DNA of 64,000 nt from Streptomyces sp. NBC_01481 (GTDB lineage: Bacteria; Actinomycetota; Actinomycetes; Streptomycetales; Streptomycetaceae). Below are positions 20,364-29,638 of this stretch, one piece after another; the first letter of the stretch is position 1, and each line of letters starts with the position of its first letter. Where the stretch lies: positions 2,103,001 to 2,167,000 of the forward strand of contig NZ_JAPEPT010000001.1 in NCBI RefSeq assembly GCF_026339995.1. The letters run 5' to 3'. A program made the position numbers and the translations under genes. Below the pieces are notes generated by a model. The model worked only from the letters and a program-made list of their open reading frames with translations. It was not told the DNA's origin and searched no databases.

Positions 20364-22876
20364 TGCGGGTCCCGCTTTCTTGGCTGCGGGAGTACGTCGA
20401 CCTGCCGGCCACGGAGACCGGCCGTGACGTCCAGGCCAAGCTCGTTGCCGCCGGCCTCGAGGTCGAGACCGTCGAGCAGCTCGGCGGCGGGCTCAAAGGC
20501 CCCCTCGTCGTCGGCAAGGTCCTCACCATCGAGGAACTGACAGAGTTCAAGAAGCCCATCCGCTTCTGCACCGTCGACGTCGGCCAGGCCAACGGCACCG
20601 GCGACCCGCAGGAGATCGTCTGCGGCGCGCGCAACTTCTCCGTCGGCGACAAGGTCGTCGTGGTCCTGCCGGGCGCCGTGCTGCCCGGCGACTTCGCGAT
20701 CGCCGCGCGCAAGACGTACGGCAAGACCTCGCACGGCATGATCTGCTCCGGCGACGAGCTCGGAATGGGCGACGACGGCAGCGGCGGCATCATCGTGCTG
20801 CCGCCCGAGTACGAGGTCGGCACCGACGCCATCGAGCTGCTCGAGCTGGTCGACGAGGTCCTCGACATCGCGGTCACGCCCGACCGCGGCTACTGCCTCT
20901 CGATGCGCGGAGTCGCCCGCGAGACCGCCATCGCCTACGGCCTGCCGCTGCGCGACCCGGCGCTCCTCGACGTCCCCGCCCCGAACTCGTACGGCTATGT
21001 GGTGAAGGTCGCCGACCCCATCGGCTGCGACCGCTTCACCGCGCGCACCGTCGTCGGCCTGGAGCCCGAGGCCCGCTCCCCGATCTGGCTGCAGCGCAGG
21101 CTGCAGAAGGCCGGAATGCGCCCGATCTCGCTCGCCGTCGACGTCACCAACTACGTGATGCTGGAGCTCGGCCAGCCGCTGCACGCCTACGACCGCGCCC
21201 GTCTCGACGGGCCGATCGGGGTGCGCCGCGCCGAGCCCGGCGAGAAGCTCACCACCCTCGACGGCGCCCAGCGGGTGCTGGACGCCGAGGACCTGGTGAT
21301 CACCGACAACCGTGGGCCGATCGGTCTCGCGGGCGTCATGGGCGGCGCCAACACCGAGATCGCCGACCACGACGACGAAGCCGGTGCCACCACCGGGGTC
21401 GTCATCGAGGCCGCGCACTTCGACGCGATCTCCATCGCCCGTACCGCGCGCCGGCACAAGCTGGCCTCCGAGGCGTCCAAGCGCTTCGAGCGCGGCGTCG
21501 ACCCGCAGGCCGCGGCCGCCGCTGCCCAGCGGACCGTCGACCTGCTGGTGCTGCTCGCGGGCGCCACCGCCGAGGCCGGGGTCACCGAGATCGTCGCCCC
21601 GTCCGCGCCCCGCACGATCACCATGCCGGCGGACCACCCCGACCGTGTGGCGGGTGTCCGCTACGGCCGCGAGACCGTCGTACGCCGCCTCCAGGAGGTC
21701 GGCTGCGACGTCTACGGACAGGACGAGCTGGTCGTCACCGTCCCGTCCTGGCGTCCCGACCTCGCCGAGCCGAACGACCTGGCCGAGGAAGTCATCCGTC
21801 TCGAGGGGTACGAGAACCTCCCCTCGACGCTGCCCAAGCCCCCCTCGGGCCGCGGGCTCACCGAACGGCAGCGGCTCTACCGCCGCGTCGGCCGGGCGCT
21901 GGCCGGTGCCGGTTATGTCGAGGCGCTGAACTACCCGTTCATCGGCGAGCAGGTCCTCGACCAGCTCGACATCCCGGCGGACGACGAGAGCCGCCGACTG
22001 GTCAAGCTGGTCAACCCGCTCTCCGACGAGGAGCCCGCGCTGCGCACGACGCTGCTGCCCGGGCTGCTCGGCGCGCTGCGCCGCAACGACGGCCGCGGCA
22101 GCCACGACCTGGCGCTCTTCGAGACCGGCCTGGTCTTCCGGGCTCCCGAGGAGGAGGGCATCGCGGTCCGGCTGCCGGTCCACCGCCGTCCGACCGACGA
22201 GGAGATCGCCGGTCTGAGCGGAGTGCTGCCCGTGCAGCCGCGCCATGTCGCGGTCGTGCTCGCCGGTGCCCGCGAGCAGGCCGGCTGGTGGGGCAAGGGC
22301 CGCCCGGCCGACTGGGCCGACGCGGTCGAGTCCGCCCGCGCGGTCGCCCGCGAGGCCGGGGCCGAACTGATCGTCCGCCAGGGGCAGTACGGTCCGTGGC
22401 ACCCGGGCCGCTGCGCCGAGCTGGCCGTGGTGATCGACGGAGTGGAGCAGACCGTCGGTTACGCCGGTGAGCTTCACCCGCGCGTGGTCAAGGCGCTGCA
22501 TCTGCCCGCGCGCAGCTGTGCGATGGAGCTGAACCTGGACCTGTTGGAGCGTTCCTCCCAGGGCGCCCTCCAGGCACCGCGGATCTCCACCTTCCCGGTG
22601 GCGACCCAGGACGTCGCGCTGGTCGTGGACCACAAGGTTCCGGCCGCCGAGGTCGAGCGGGTGCTGAGGGAGGGCGCGGGTGAACTGCTCGAGTCCATCC
22701 GGCTGTTCGACGTCTTCACCGGTGAGCAGATCGGCGAGGGCAGGAAGTCGCTGGCGTACGCGCTGCGGTTCCGTGCCGGGGACCGGACGCTCACGGTCGA
22801 GGAGGCATCGGCCGCCCGTGACGCCGCCGTGGCGCTGGCCGCCGAGCGCACCGGGGCGGTCCTGCGCGGAGCCTGA
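20363..22876 (+). CDS. pheT: Phenylalanyl-tRNA synthetase beta subunit
   Basis: An 837-residue subunit, full length. Domains in order: short N-terminal helix, tRNA-binding OB fold (about 40-160), the B3/B4 editing domain (about 210-390, with the [18 protein letters not shown] region), B5 (about 420-490), the catalytic-like core, and a C-terminal anticodon-binding FDX-ACB domain (about 740-837). ATG 20363 overlaps the pheS stop (TGATG), so the subunits are made in step. A strong terminator follows. Confidence 0.97.
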
Positions 22877-22903
22877 CCGCGTGTGATCTGCCGTACCGCC
22901 TGA

Positions 22904-22939
22904 TGAGGGGCTCACCCGGACCACCGGGTGAGCCCCTCA
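22904..22939 (+). terminator. Terminator after pheST
   Basis: A perfect 16-bp stem (TGAGGGGCTCACCCGG at 22904-22919 with its complement at 22924-22939) and a 4-base loop ACCA, 27 bp after the pheT stop. Confidence 0.9.
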
Positions 22940-23054
22940 CTCATTCGGGTGAGAACGCGGGGTGACGTTCCCGCGGGGCTCGATTGATCGACAGAATCGA
23001 CGCGGCCGCGGGGGCCTGCCTGCGCGCCGGAGGGCCTACGAGGGGACCATCCGC

Positions 23055-24167
23055 ATGATCCGTTTCAGGTCTGGGGGTCCCTTGCGGACCCCGCGGCGGG
23101 CGAAGGCAGCGCACGCCGGCGGCTCACGGATCAGACGACTGCTGCCTCTGCTGCTTCCCGCCGCGTGGGGCGGCGCCGCCCTGATCTGGAGGGTCGCCTG
23201 GCCGCCGGACCAGCCGGAGAGTCTTGTCCGGCGGATCGTCACCGCTGTCGTCTTCTTCGCCGTGGGCACCGGTTTTGTGCTGGGCATCCACCGGGAGCTG
23301 AGCCGCGAGCTCAGACGGGTGCGCGAAGTCGCCCATGCCGCACAGCGGGTGCTGCTGCGGCCGCTGCCACCGCGCCTGGACGGTCTGGCGCTCGCCGCCG
23401 GGCAGCTTTCGGTGAGCCGCGGCGCCGCGGTCGGCGGTGATCTGTACGAGGCAGTGGCCACGGAGTACGGCGTACGGATCGTCATCGGCGATGTGCGGGG
23501 GCATGGCCTGGCCGCGATAGGAGCGGTCGCCGCGGTGCTCGGCAGCTTTCGGGAGGCCGCCCACGACGAGCCCGAACTGGGCGGTGTGCTTCGCCGGTTG
23601 GACCGGGCGGTCCAGCGGCATCTGCGGGAGCGTGGCAGGGACGAGCATCCGGCGGCCGGCGGAGGTGAGCCCGACTGCCCGTCCGCGGAGGAGTTCGTCA
23701 CCGTACTGCTGCTGGAGATCGGTCCCGACGGCAGCCTGGTGGCTCTCAACTGCGGTCACCCCTGGCCCTATCGGTTCGGCTGCCACGGGGTGTCGCCGCT
23801 CGCCTGTGTGGATCCGCTGCCACCCGTTGGCCTGTTTCCGCTGCCCGCCGAGCTGCCCGTGCACCGGTGTGCGCGGCTGCTTCCCGGTGAGGCGCTGTTC
23901 CTGCACACGGACGGGGCGGCGGACGCCCGTGACGCGTCGGGGAAGTTCTTCGCTCTGGAAGCCGTGCTCGCCGAGGCGGCGCTCGGCTCGCCGGTCTCGC
24001 CCGCCGCCGTGATCACCACCGTTCACTCGCAGTTGCTGCGGCACACGCGTGGGCGGCTCGCCGACGATGTGGCGCTGCTGGTGCTGCGCAATGACCGCTC
24101 CCGGGTGCCGGCGCAGTGCGGGGACGCCACACTGCGCCGTACCCGGCCGGAACCCTCCAATCGCTAG
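23055..24167 (+). CDS. Membrane-anchored PP2C-type (SpoIIE/RsbU-like) serine phosphatase
   Basis: A 370-residue protein starting at ATG 23055, about 9 bases after AGGGGA. Two N-terminal membrane segments (about 28-48 and 60-79, LPLLLPAAWGGAALIW and IVTAVVFFAVGTGFVLGI) precede a short helical linker and a PP2C-SpoIIE domain. Metal-site regions are GGDLYEA, GDVRGHGL, the DGAAD segment (HTDGAADARD) and ADDVALLVLR. Such phosphatases activate anti-anti-sigma factors, and Streptomyces has dozens. No partner gene is adjacent, so the target is unknown. Confidence 0.85.
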   Translation: MIRFRSGGPLRTPRRAKAAHAGGSRIRRLLPLLLPAAWGGAALIWRVAWPPDQPESLVRRIVTAVVFFAVGTGFVLGIHRELSRELRRVREVAHAAQRVLLRPLPPRLDGLALAAGQLSVSRGAAVGGDLYEAVATEYGVRIVIGDVRGHGLAAIGAVAAVLGSFREAAHDEPELGGVLRRLDRAVQRHLRERGRDEHPAAGGGEPDCPSAEEFVTVLLLEIGPDGSLVALNCGHPWPYRFGCHGVSPLACVDPLPPVGLFPLPAELPVHRCARLLPGEALFLHTDGAADARDASGKFFALEAVLAEAALGSPVSPAAVITTVHSQLLRHTRGRLADDVALLVLRNDRSRVPAQCGDATLRRTRPEPSNR

Positions 24168-24462
24168 CCGTCACCTGCAGCCATGTGCAGCTTCGGCAAC
24201 CAAGGGATTGCCGTGCGGCCGGCGCCGCCCGCCCTGCCGCGGAGTGTCGGGCAGATCAGCAGGGCAGACGACGCGATCGAGGGCCGCCGCACTGTACGAG
24301 GGGGAGCCGGCGGCCCGGCCGCCTCTGTGAGAGGCATTTCAGTCAACCGGGGTGTGCGGTACGGCGGCAGAGCGCGCGAGGCACAGATCGGGGCACTTGG
24401 TTCACACCCCGTGCGAATCCCCCTCCACTACGCTGAGGCCACCGAGCCACCGGAGTTGCCCC
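24168..24462. other. 295-bp spacer with no supportable gene
   Basis: No start with a ribosome site and no structured repeat stands out. It presumably holds the promoter of the TPR regulator that starts at 24463, with TACGCT at 24429-24434 as a possible -10 but no convincing -35 element. Confidence 0.4.
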
Positions 24463-25803
24463 ATGCAGCCCAACACACTGCTCGACGCCCTGCTCGACGA
24501 GGCGGGTATCTCCAACGCGGGCCTCGCCGCCCGCGTCAATCAGGCGGGCCGGGCACGAGGCCTGTCGCTGCGCTACGAACACACGGCCGTGGCACGCTGG
24601 TTGAAGGGCCAGCGTCCGCGCGGCCAGGTGCCCGACCTGATCTGTGAGGTCCTCGCTGGCCGGCTGCACCGGGCCATAACGCTCGGCGACATCGGTCTCG
24701 GCGGGCCCGGCGAGCTGGTCACACCGCCCGGCTCGCCGCTGTGCGGCTTCGTGGAGCGCGCCACCGCACTGTGGCGCTGCGACGAACAGCAGCGGCCGCA
24801 CATCATCGAGGCGCCCGCCGTCACCGGCACCCCCGCCGTGATGCCCGTATGGGAGTGGGAAAACCCGCCGGAGGACTCCGACGTCTCGCGCTCCGGGCAG
24901 ACCCGCGTCAGCATGGCCGACATCAAGATGCTGCGGGCCGCACGGGCACACTACGAGCTGATGTACCGCAAGGCGGGCGGCATAGCGACCCGTGCCCGCA
25001 TCGTCGGCTTTCTCAACGCCGAGACCGCGCCGCTGCTGCGGGGCGGCTACAGCGACGAGCTGGGCCGCCAACTGCACCGGGCGACGGGCGGTCTGGTGGC
25101 GGTGGCCGGTATCTGCGCGTACGACTCCGACGCACACGGTCTCGCCCAGCGCTACTTCCATCAGGCGCTGCGGCTGGCAAAGGCCAGCGGGGACAGGGGA
25201 CTTGGCGCGTACGTCATCGCGCTGCTGGTCAACCAGTCGCTGTTCATGGCCGAGCACCGGCAGGCGGTGGCCTTCGCGGAGGCGGCCCTGCGGGCGGCCG
25301 GGCAGCAAATCACCCCGGCGCTGGCCGCCGATCTGTACGCGATGCAGGCCAAGGCGTACGCGCATCTCGGTGACGGCAGCAGCGCGCTGCGGTGTATCCG
25401 GCGGGCCGAGCTGGAGGCGGAACGGATCCGTCCGGGGTATGAGCCGGACGAGACGGGCTATGTCCAGCCGGGCCTGGTGAACGTCCAGGTCGCGGAGGCC
25501 CTGCTGAGTCTCGGTGATCTCCCGGCCGCGCGCGAGCACGCCACGGCCGCCGTCGACACCCCCGCGCACGACCGCGGCCGGGTCCACCGGCTCGCCATGC
25601 TCAGCCAGATCGAGCTGCGCCAGGGCGAGGTGGACCGGGCGGCGAACACGGCCGCGGAGATGGTGGAGCGGGCGAGGGGGATGGAGTCGCAGCGTCTGAG
25701 GGACCGGTTGCGCGCGGTGCGGGAGCATCTCGTGGCGAGCGGTTGCACCAACGCGGACGAGGCGGCCGAACTCATCGACGGGGCACTGCGAGTTCCCCTC
25801 TGA
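24463..25803 (+). CDS. NsdA-like regulator: N-terminal helix-turn-helix plus TPR-like repeats
   Basis: A 446-residue protein starting at ATG 24463 (MQPNTLLDALLDEAGISNAG). The first 75 residues form a helix-turn-helix with the phrase EHTAVARWLKGQRPRG, and the rest is helical with several TPR-like repeats (FHQALRLAKASGDRGLGAYV, DLYAMQAKAYAHLGDGSSAL). This architecture matches the Streptomyces NsdA family, some members of which repress antibiotic production and sporulation. Which process this copy controls cannot be told. It is monocistronic, with a NUDIX gene 51 bp downstream. Confidence 0.75.
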   Translation: MQPNTLLDALLDEAGISNAGLAARVNQAGRARGLSLRYEHTAVARWLKGQRPRGQVPDLICEVLAGRLHRAITLGDIGLGGPGELVTPPGSPLCGFVERATALWRCDEQQRPHIIEAPAVTGTPAVMPVWEWENPPEDSDVSRSGQTRVSMADIKMLRAARAHYELMYRKAGGIATRARIVGFLNAETAPLLRGGYSDELGRQLHRATGGLVAVAGICAYDSDAHGLAQRYFHQALRLAKASGDRGLGAYVIALLVNQSLFMAEHRQAVAFAEAALRAAGQQITPALAADLYAMQAKAYAHLGDGSSALRCIRRAELEAERIRPGYEPDETGYVQPGLVNVQVAEALLSLGDLPAAREHATAAVDTPAHDRGRVHRLAMLSQIELRQGEVDRAANTAAEMVERARGMESQRLRDRLRAVREHLVASGCTNADEAAELIDGALRVPL

Positions 25804-25854
25804 CCTAGCTCCTGCTGCGATATTGCCATCTACTTGTCGGAAGGTGGCAGAAAA

Positions 25855-26385
25855 GTGCAGTGGACGAACTTAAGCGAACAAACTGTGTATGAAAACCGCT
25901 GGTTCAGGGTCAACCTGGCAGACGTCGTACTCCCCGACGGCCGGCACCTGGACCACTTCCTCATTCGGCTCCGCCCGGTCGCCGTCGCGACCGCGGTCAA
26001 CCGGGCCAACGAGGTGCTGATGCTCTGGCGGCACCGCTTCATCACCAACAGCTGGGGCTGGGAGCTCGCCGCGGGGGTCGTCGAGGACGGCGAGGACATC
26101 GAGGCCGCGGCCGCCCGGGAGATGGAGGAGGAGACGGGCTGGCGCCCGGGCCCCCTCCAGCACCTGATGACCGTCGAGCCGTCCAACGGCCTCACCGACG
26201 CCCGGCACCATCTCTACTGGTCCGAGGATGCGACGTACATCGGGCACCCCGAGGACGACTTCGAGTCCTCGCGCCGCGAGTGGATACCGCTCAAGCTGGT
26301 CCCGGACATGATCGCCCGGGGTGAGGTCCCGGCCGCCAACATGGCGGCCGGGCTGCTGATGCTCCACCATCTGCGGCTCGGCTGA
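25855..26385 (+). CDS. NUDIX hydrolase
   Basis: A 176-residue pyrophosphohydrolase. The complete NUDIX box (G-x5-E-x7-REUxEExGU) is read as GVVEDGE followed by REMEEETGW. The preferred start is GTG 25855, ten bases after GGAAGG; TTG 25834 would add seven residues but lies upstream of that site. The N-terminal part (TVYENRWFRVNLADVVLPDG) resembles ADP-ribose pyrophosphatases. Substrate unknown. Confidence 0.85.
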   Translation: MQWTNLSEQTVYENRWFRVNLADVVLPDGRHLDHFLIRLRPVAVATAVNRANEVLMLWRHRFITNSWGWELAAGVVEDGEDIEAAAAREMEEETGWRPGPLQHLMTVEPSNGLTDARHHLYWSEDATYIGHPEDDFESSRREWIPLKLVPDMIARGEVPAANMAAGLLMLHHLRLG

Positions 26386-26442
26386 CGGTCTCGGACGGCC
26401 GGCCCCGGCGGATCGCCCCGGACGGCGTGCCCCGGCTGCCTG

Positions 26443-26700
26443 CTACTGGCCGAGCGCCTGCCAGACCGCCACCGCCAGCGCTCCGAGCGCGGTCAGCGCG
26501 GCCACGGCGGGCAGCGGCCACCTGGCGTGCTCGAGTGCCCCGACGCGCGCGGCCAGATCGGTGAGATCGCGGTCGATCTGGTCGTTGCGCTGTGCGAGCA
26601 GTGCCAGATGCCCGTCGATACGGGCGAGGCCGACGTCGAGGCAGCGGCGTAACTCGGCGAACTCCTCGACGACCACTAAATGATCAGGGTCGGTGGTCAC
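26443..26700 (-). CDS. Small coiled-coil protein with a C-terminal membrane anchor
   Basis: An 85-residue protein. Residues 8-60 are strongly helical (EEFAELRRCLDVGLARIDGH), probably a coiled coil, and 62-83 (LPAVAALTALGALAVAVWQAL) form one membrane segment near the C-terminus, a tail-anchored layout. It resembles small haemolysin XhlA/holin-associated proteins in shape only. No functional assignment. Nothing else is recognisable in the 132 bp between it and the next gene. Confidence 0.5.
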   Translation of the reverse strand: MTTDPDHLVVVEEFAELRRCLDVGLARIDGHLALLAQRNDQIDRDLTDLAARVGALEHARWPLPAVAALTALGALAVAVWQALGQ

Positions 26701-26832
26701 GGATTCAACTCCAATTCGGAAGGTTGTACAGCGGACCCTTGGCTGAGCGGAACCGAGTCAACTCTCCCTGACAGGAGGGCGGGAGCGTGTGCGCACGGCA
26801 TATGCGGGCACGCCCCGCACACTCCGTGTGAA

Positions 26833-27705
26833 TCAGGAGTACGGATAGAACCCGGAGCCCGTCTTGCGGCCGAGGCGACCCGCGTCCACCATCCGCTGCA
26901 GCAGCGGGGGAGCGGCGTACAGCGGCTCCTTGAACTCCGCGTACATCGAGTCGGCGACCGAGGCCACGGTGTCCAGACCGATCAGGTCGGAGAGCTTGAG
27001 CGGACCCATCGGGTGGGCGCAGCCCAGCTCCATGCCGTTGTCGATGTCCTCGCGGCTGGCGATGCCCGACTCGAACATCCGGATCGCGGACAGCAGATAC
27101 GGGATGAGCAGGGCGTTCACCACGAAGCCCGAGCGGTCCTGGGCGCGGATCGGGTGCTTGTCGAGCACCTGCTGCACCACGGCCTCGGAGCGCTTGATCG
27201 TCTCCTCGGAGGTGGTGAGTGCCGGGATCAGCTCGACGAGCTTCTGGACCGGGGCCGGGTTGAAGAAGTGGATGCCGATGACCTGGTCCGGGCGGGAGGT
27301 CGCGACGGCCAGCTTCACCAGCGGGATGGAGGAGGTGTTGGAGGCGAGGATCGCGTCCTGCCGGGTCACCACCTGGTCGAGCACCTGGAAGATCTCGGTC
27401 TTGACCTGCTCGTTCTCCACGACGGCCTCGATGACGAGATCACGGTCGGCGAACTCCCCCAGGTCGGTGGTGAAGCTGAGGCGCTCCAGGGTCGAGTCGC
27501 GCTCCTCCTCAGTGATCTTGCCGCGTTCGGCGGCCTTCGAGAGGGAGTTGTAGAGGCGGGTGCGACCGATCTCCAGGGCCTCGCCCGTGGTCTCGGCGAC
27601 CTTCACATCGAGGCCGCTGCGGGCGCACACCTCCGCGATGCCTGCGCCCATCTGGCCGCAGCCGACCACTCCGACGCGTGCAATGTCGGCCATTGAGTCC
27701 GTCAC
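26833..27705 (-). CDS. 3-hydroxybutyryl-CoA (3-hydroxyacyl-CoA) dehydrogenase
   Basis: A 290-residue NAD(P)-dependent enzyme that interconverts 3-hydroxyacyl-CoA and acetoacyl-CoA. Rossmann motif VGVVGCGQMGAG, then ASNTSS, the catalytic His in GIHFFNPAPVQKLVE with its Glu partner, and the C-terminal helical domain with GFVVNALLIPYL. The start is GTG 27705, six bases after GAAAGG; ATG 27693 is an alternative. It is full length for the family. It may serve fatty acid or polyhydroxybutyrate metabolism or supply ethylmalonyl-CoA precursors. Confidence 0.92.
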   Translation of the reverse strand: MTDSMADIARVGVVGCGQMGAGIAEVCARSGLDVKVAETTGEALEIGRTRLYNSLSKAAERGKITEEERDSTLERLSFTTDLGEFADRDLVIEAVVENEQVKTEIFQVLDQVVTRQDAILASNTSSIPLVKLAVATSRPDQVIGIHFFNPAPVQKLVELIPALTTSEETIKRSEAVVQQVLDKHPIRAQDRSGFVVNALLIPYLLSAIRMFESGIASREDIDNGMELGCAHPMGPLKLSDLIGLDTVASVADSMYAEFKEPLYAAPPLLQRMVDAGRLGRKTGSGFYPYS

Positions 27706-27803
27706 CTCGTGCCTTTCGCTGATTCGTGCGGCGAGTCCCCCGTGTGATTCCGGTGGCCGCCTCGACCCCCCGACGTTACTCCGGATGTATGCGTGGACGA
27801 CGG

Positions 27804-28024
27804 CTAGGGGGTGCCCTTCGGATCAGGCCGGATCAGGGAGCGGCCCGGCGCGGAGCGGCTGATGTCACTGCGGTGCGTGCAGCTGCAAGGCGGAGGATGG
27901 AGCCCACGCGGAGCGTCGGCGACTGACGCAACGCGGCGTGGGGGCACCTCCCGTGCCCGAAGGGCTACGGGGGAGTGCGTGCCAGGGCACGCGAGCCCGG
28001 CATGGTCCGAAGGGAACCCCCTGG
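27804..28024. mobile_element. CTAG-type MITE, copy 2 (221 bp, inverted, with nested hairpin)
   Basis: The left end CTAGGGGGTGCCCTTCGGAT (27804-27823) is inverted with few mismatches at 28002-28024; the right terminus reads CTGG instead of CTAG. Read on the minus strand, the interior shares GTGCCCTGGCACGCAC, CAGTCGCCGACGCTCCGCGT and TCCTCCGCCTTGC with the copy at 61013-61178. It is longer because a 35-bp GC hairpin interrupts it. It fills most of the 376-bp gap between the dehydrogenase and the GHL10 gene. Confidence 0.75.
27941..27975. repeat. GC hairpin element nested in the MITE
   Basis: GGGGCACCTCCCGTGCCC, then GAA, then GGGCTACGGGGGAG forms an imperfect stem. It interrupts sequence that is continuous in the MITE at 61013-61178 and resembles the hairpin between argG and argH (56779-56808), so it looks like a separate small repeat inserted into the MITE. 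Confidence 0.55.
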
Positions 28025-28081
28025 GGGGCGGGCATGCTGTGCGGATACGAACGTCGGCAGCGAGGGAGCTGAGGGCGCCAT

Positions 28082-29344
28082 ATGGGGCGGATCGGGAGAA
28101 GAGGGTTCGTGATGACGGCGGCCGGAGCCATGGCCGCACTGGCGACAGCAGGGGACGCGACTCCTGGGGACGCGGCAGCGCAGTCCGCGGCTCAAGCGTC
28201 GAGGCGGGGTGCGACGGCCCGGGAGTTCCGCGGCATGTGGATCGCGACCGTCGCCAACCGTGACTGGCCCTCCGCGTCCGGCCTCACCCCGGACCGGCAG
28301 CGCGCCGAACTCTGCGCCCATCTCGACACCGCGGTCGCCCGGAAGCTGAACGTCGTCGTCCTCCAGGTCAGGCCCACCGCGGACGCCCTGTGGCCGTCAC
28401 CGTACGAGCCCTGGACGCAGTACCTCACCGGATCACAGGGGCGAGACCCCGGCTGGGACCCGCTCGGCACAGCCGTGGCCGAGGCTCACCGGCGCGATCT
28501 TCGACTGCACGCCTGGTTCAATCCCTACCGCGTCGCCGTGCACACCGATCCGTCACGGCTGGTCGAGAGCCACCCGGCCCGGGTGCACCCGGAGTGGGTC
28601 CTTCCGTACGGCGGGAAGCTGTACTACAACCCCGGCATTCCCGAGGTCCGCCGCTTCGTCCAGGACGCGATGATGGACGCCGTCCGCCGCTACGACATCG
28701 ACGGCGTGCACTTCGACGACTACTTCTACCCCTATCCGGTCACCGGCCAGGTCTTCGACGACGACGCGACTTACGCACGCTACGGCGCCGGATTCCCCGA
28801 CAAGGCCGCCTGGCGGCGCGACAACACCGACCGGCTGGTGCGCGAGATGGCCGACCGGATCAAGAAGTACAAGAGGGGCATCCCCTTCGGGATCAGTCCC
28901 TTCGGGGTGTGGCGCAATGCCGCCACCGATCCGCTCGGCTCGGACACCGCGGCGGGCGTGCAGACCTACGACGATCTGCACGCCGACACCCGCAAGTGGG
29001 TCAAGAAGGGCTGGATCGACTACGTCGTCCCGCAGATCTACTGGAACATCGGGTTCCCGGTGGCCGATTACGCCCGGCTGCTCCCCTGGTGGAACGACGT
29101 CGTACGGGACACGGACGTCGATCTCTACGCCGGTGAAGCCCTCTACAAGGCGGGTGACCCCGCCCAGCCCGCGCCCTGGCAGGACCCGGCCGAGCTCTCA
29201 CGCCATCTCACGCTGGCTCGCGGGTACGAAGGAGTGCGCGGGCACTGCTTCTTCGCGGCGAAGGAGGTCAGGACGGACCGGATCGGGGCGATGGCCAGGG
29301 TGGTGGCCGATCACTATCCGACCAGGGTGCGTCCGCCGGACTGA
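28082..29344 (+). CDS. Tat-exported GHL10 (YddW/DUF187) glycoside-hydrolase-like protein
   Basis: A 420-residue protein with a Tat-type signal at the N-terminus (RIGRRGFVMTAAGAMAALA). The body is a TIM-barrel of the GHL10 family: EFRGMWIATVANRDWPS, VVVLQVRPTADALWPS, HAWFNPYRV, and YDIDGVHFDDYFYPY with the likely catalytic acidic residues, then YVVPQIYWNIGF. GHL10 proteins act on peptidoglycan or extracellular polysaccharides lacking peptides. Start ATG 28082 lies just 58 bp after the MITE, which may therefore carry or displace its promoter. Confidence 0.85.
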   Translation: MGRIGRRGFVMTAAGAMAALATAGDATPGDAAAQSAAQASRRGATAREFRGMWIATVANRDWPSASGLTPDRQRAELCAHLDTAVARKLNVVVLQVRPTADALWPSPYEPWTQYLTGSQGRDPGWDPLGTAVAEAHRRDLRLHAWFNPYRVAVHTDPSRLVESHPARVHPEWVLPYGGKLYYNPGIPEVRRFVQDAMMDAVRRYDIDGVHFDDYFYPYPVTGQVFDDDATYARYGAGFPDKAAWRRDNTDRLVREMADRIKKYKRGIPFGISPFGVWRNAATDPLGSDTAAGVQTYDDLHADTRKWVKKGWIDYVVPQIYWNIGFPVADYARLLPWWNDVVRDTDVDLYAGEALYKAGDPAQPAPWQDPAELSRHLTLARGYEGVRGHCFFAAKEVRTDRIGAMARVVADHYPTRVRPPD

Positions 29345-29345
29345 G

Positions 29346-29537
29346 TCAGCTCTGCTCGTGGTGGCGTACGACGGTGTCGGGGCCCGGGGACAGCAGAGCC
29401 TCGTGGCCGTCGTCGAAGCGCACCCGGTACGGGGGGCTGCCTTTCTGCCCCAGTACCTCGACGACTTCGGCGGTCTTGTCGTGCTGTCCCACGATTCTGC
29501 CGTGGACCAGCAGTGTGTCGCCCACGTTCGCTTGCAT
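29346..29537 (-). CDS. DUF1918 protein
   Basis: A 63-residue protein starting at ATG 29537 after GAGGAGGT. The sequence MQANVGDTLLVHGRIVGQHD and YRVRFDDGHEALLSPGPD is the typical DUF1918 small beta-barrel, common in Streptomyces and without known function. It is convergent with the GHL10 gene, with the stops 1 bp apart. Confidence 0.82.
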   Translation of the reverse strand: MQANVGDTLLVHGRIVGQHDKTAEVVEVLGQKGSPPYRVRFDDGHEALLSPGPDTVVRHHEQS

Positions 29538-29638
29538 CGGGAGTGACCTCCTCGAAGGCGGTGGTCCGTGTTTCGAGTCTAAGGCCGGGGCCGGGAGTTG
29601 CACCCCCGAGGCGCTCGGTCGATCCCGGCGCCCGGTCG

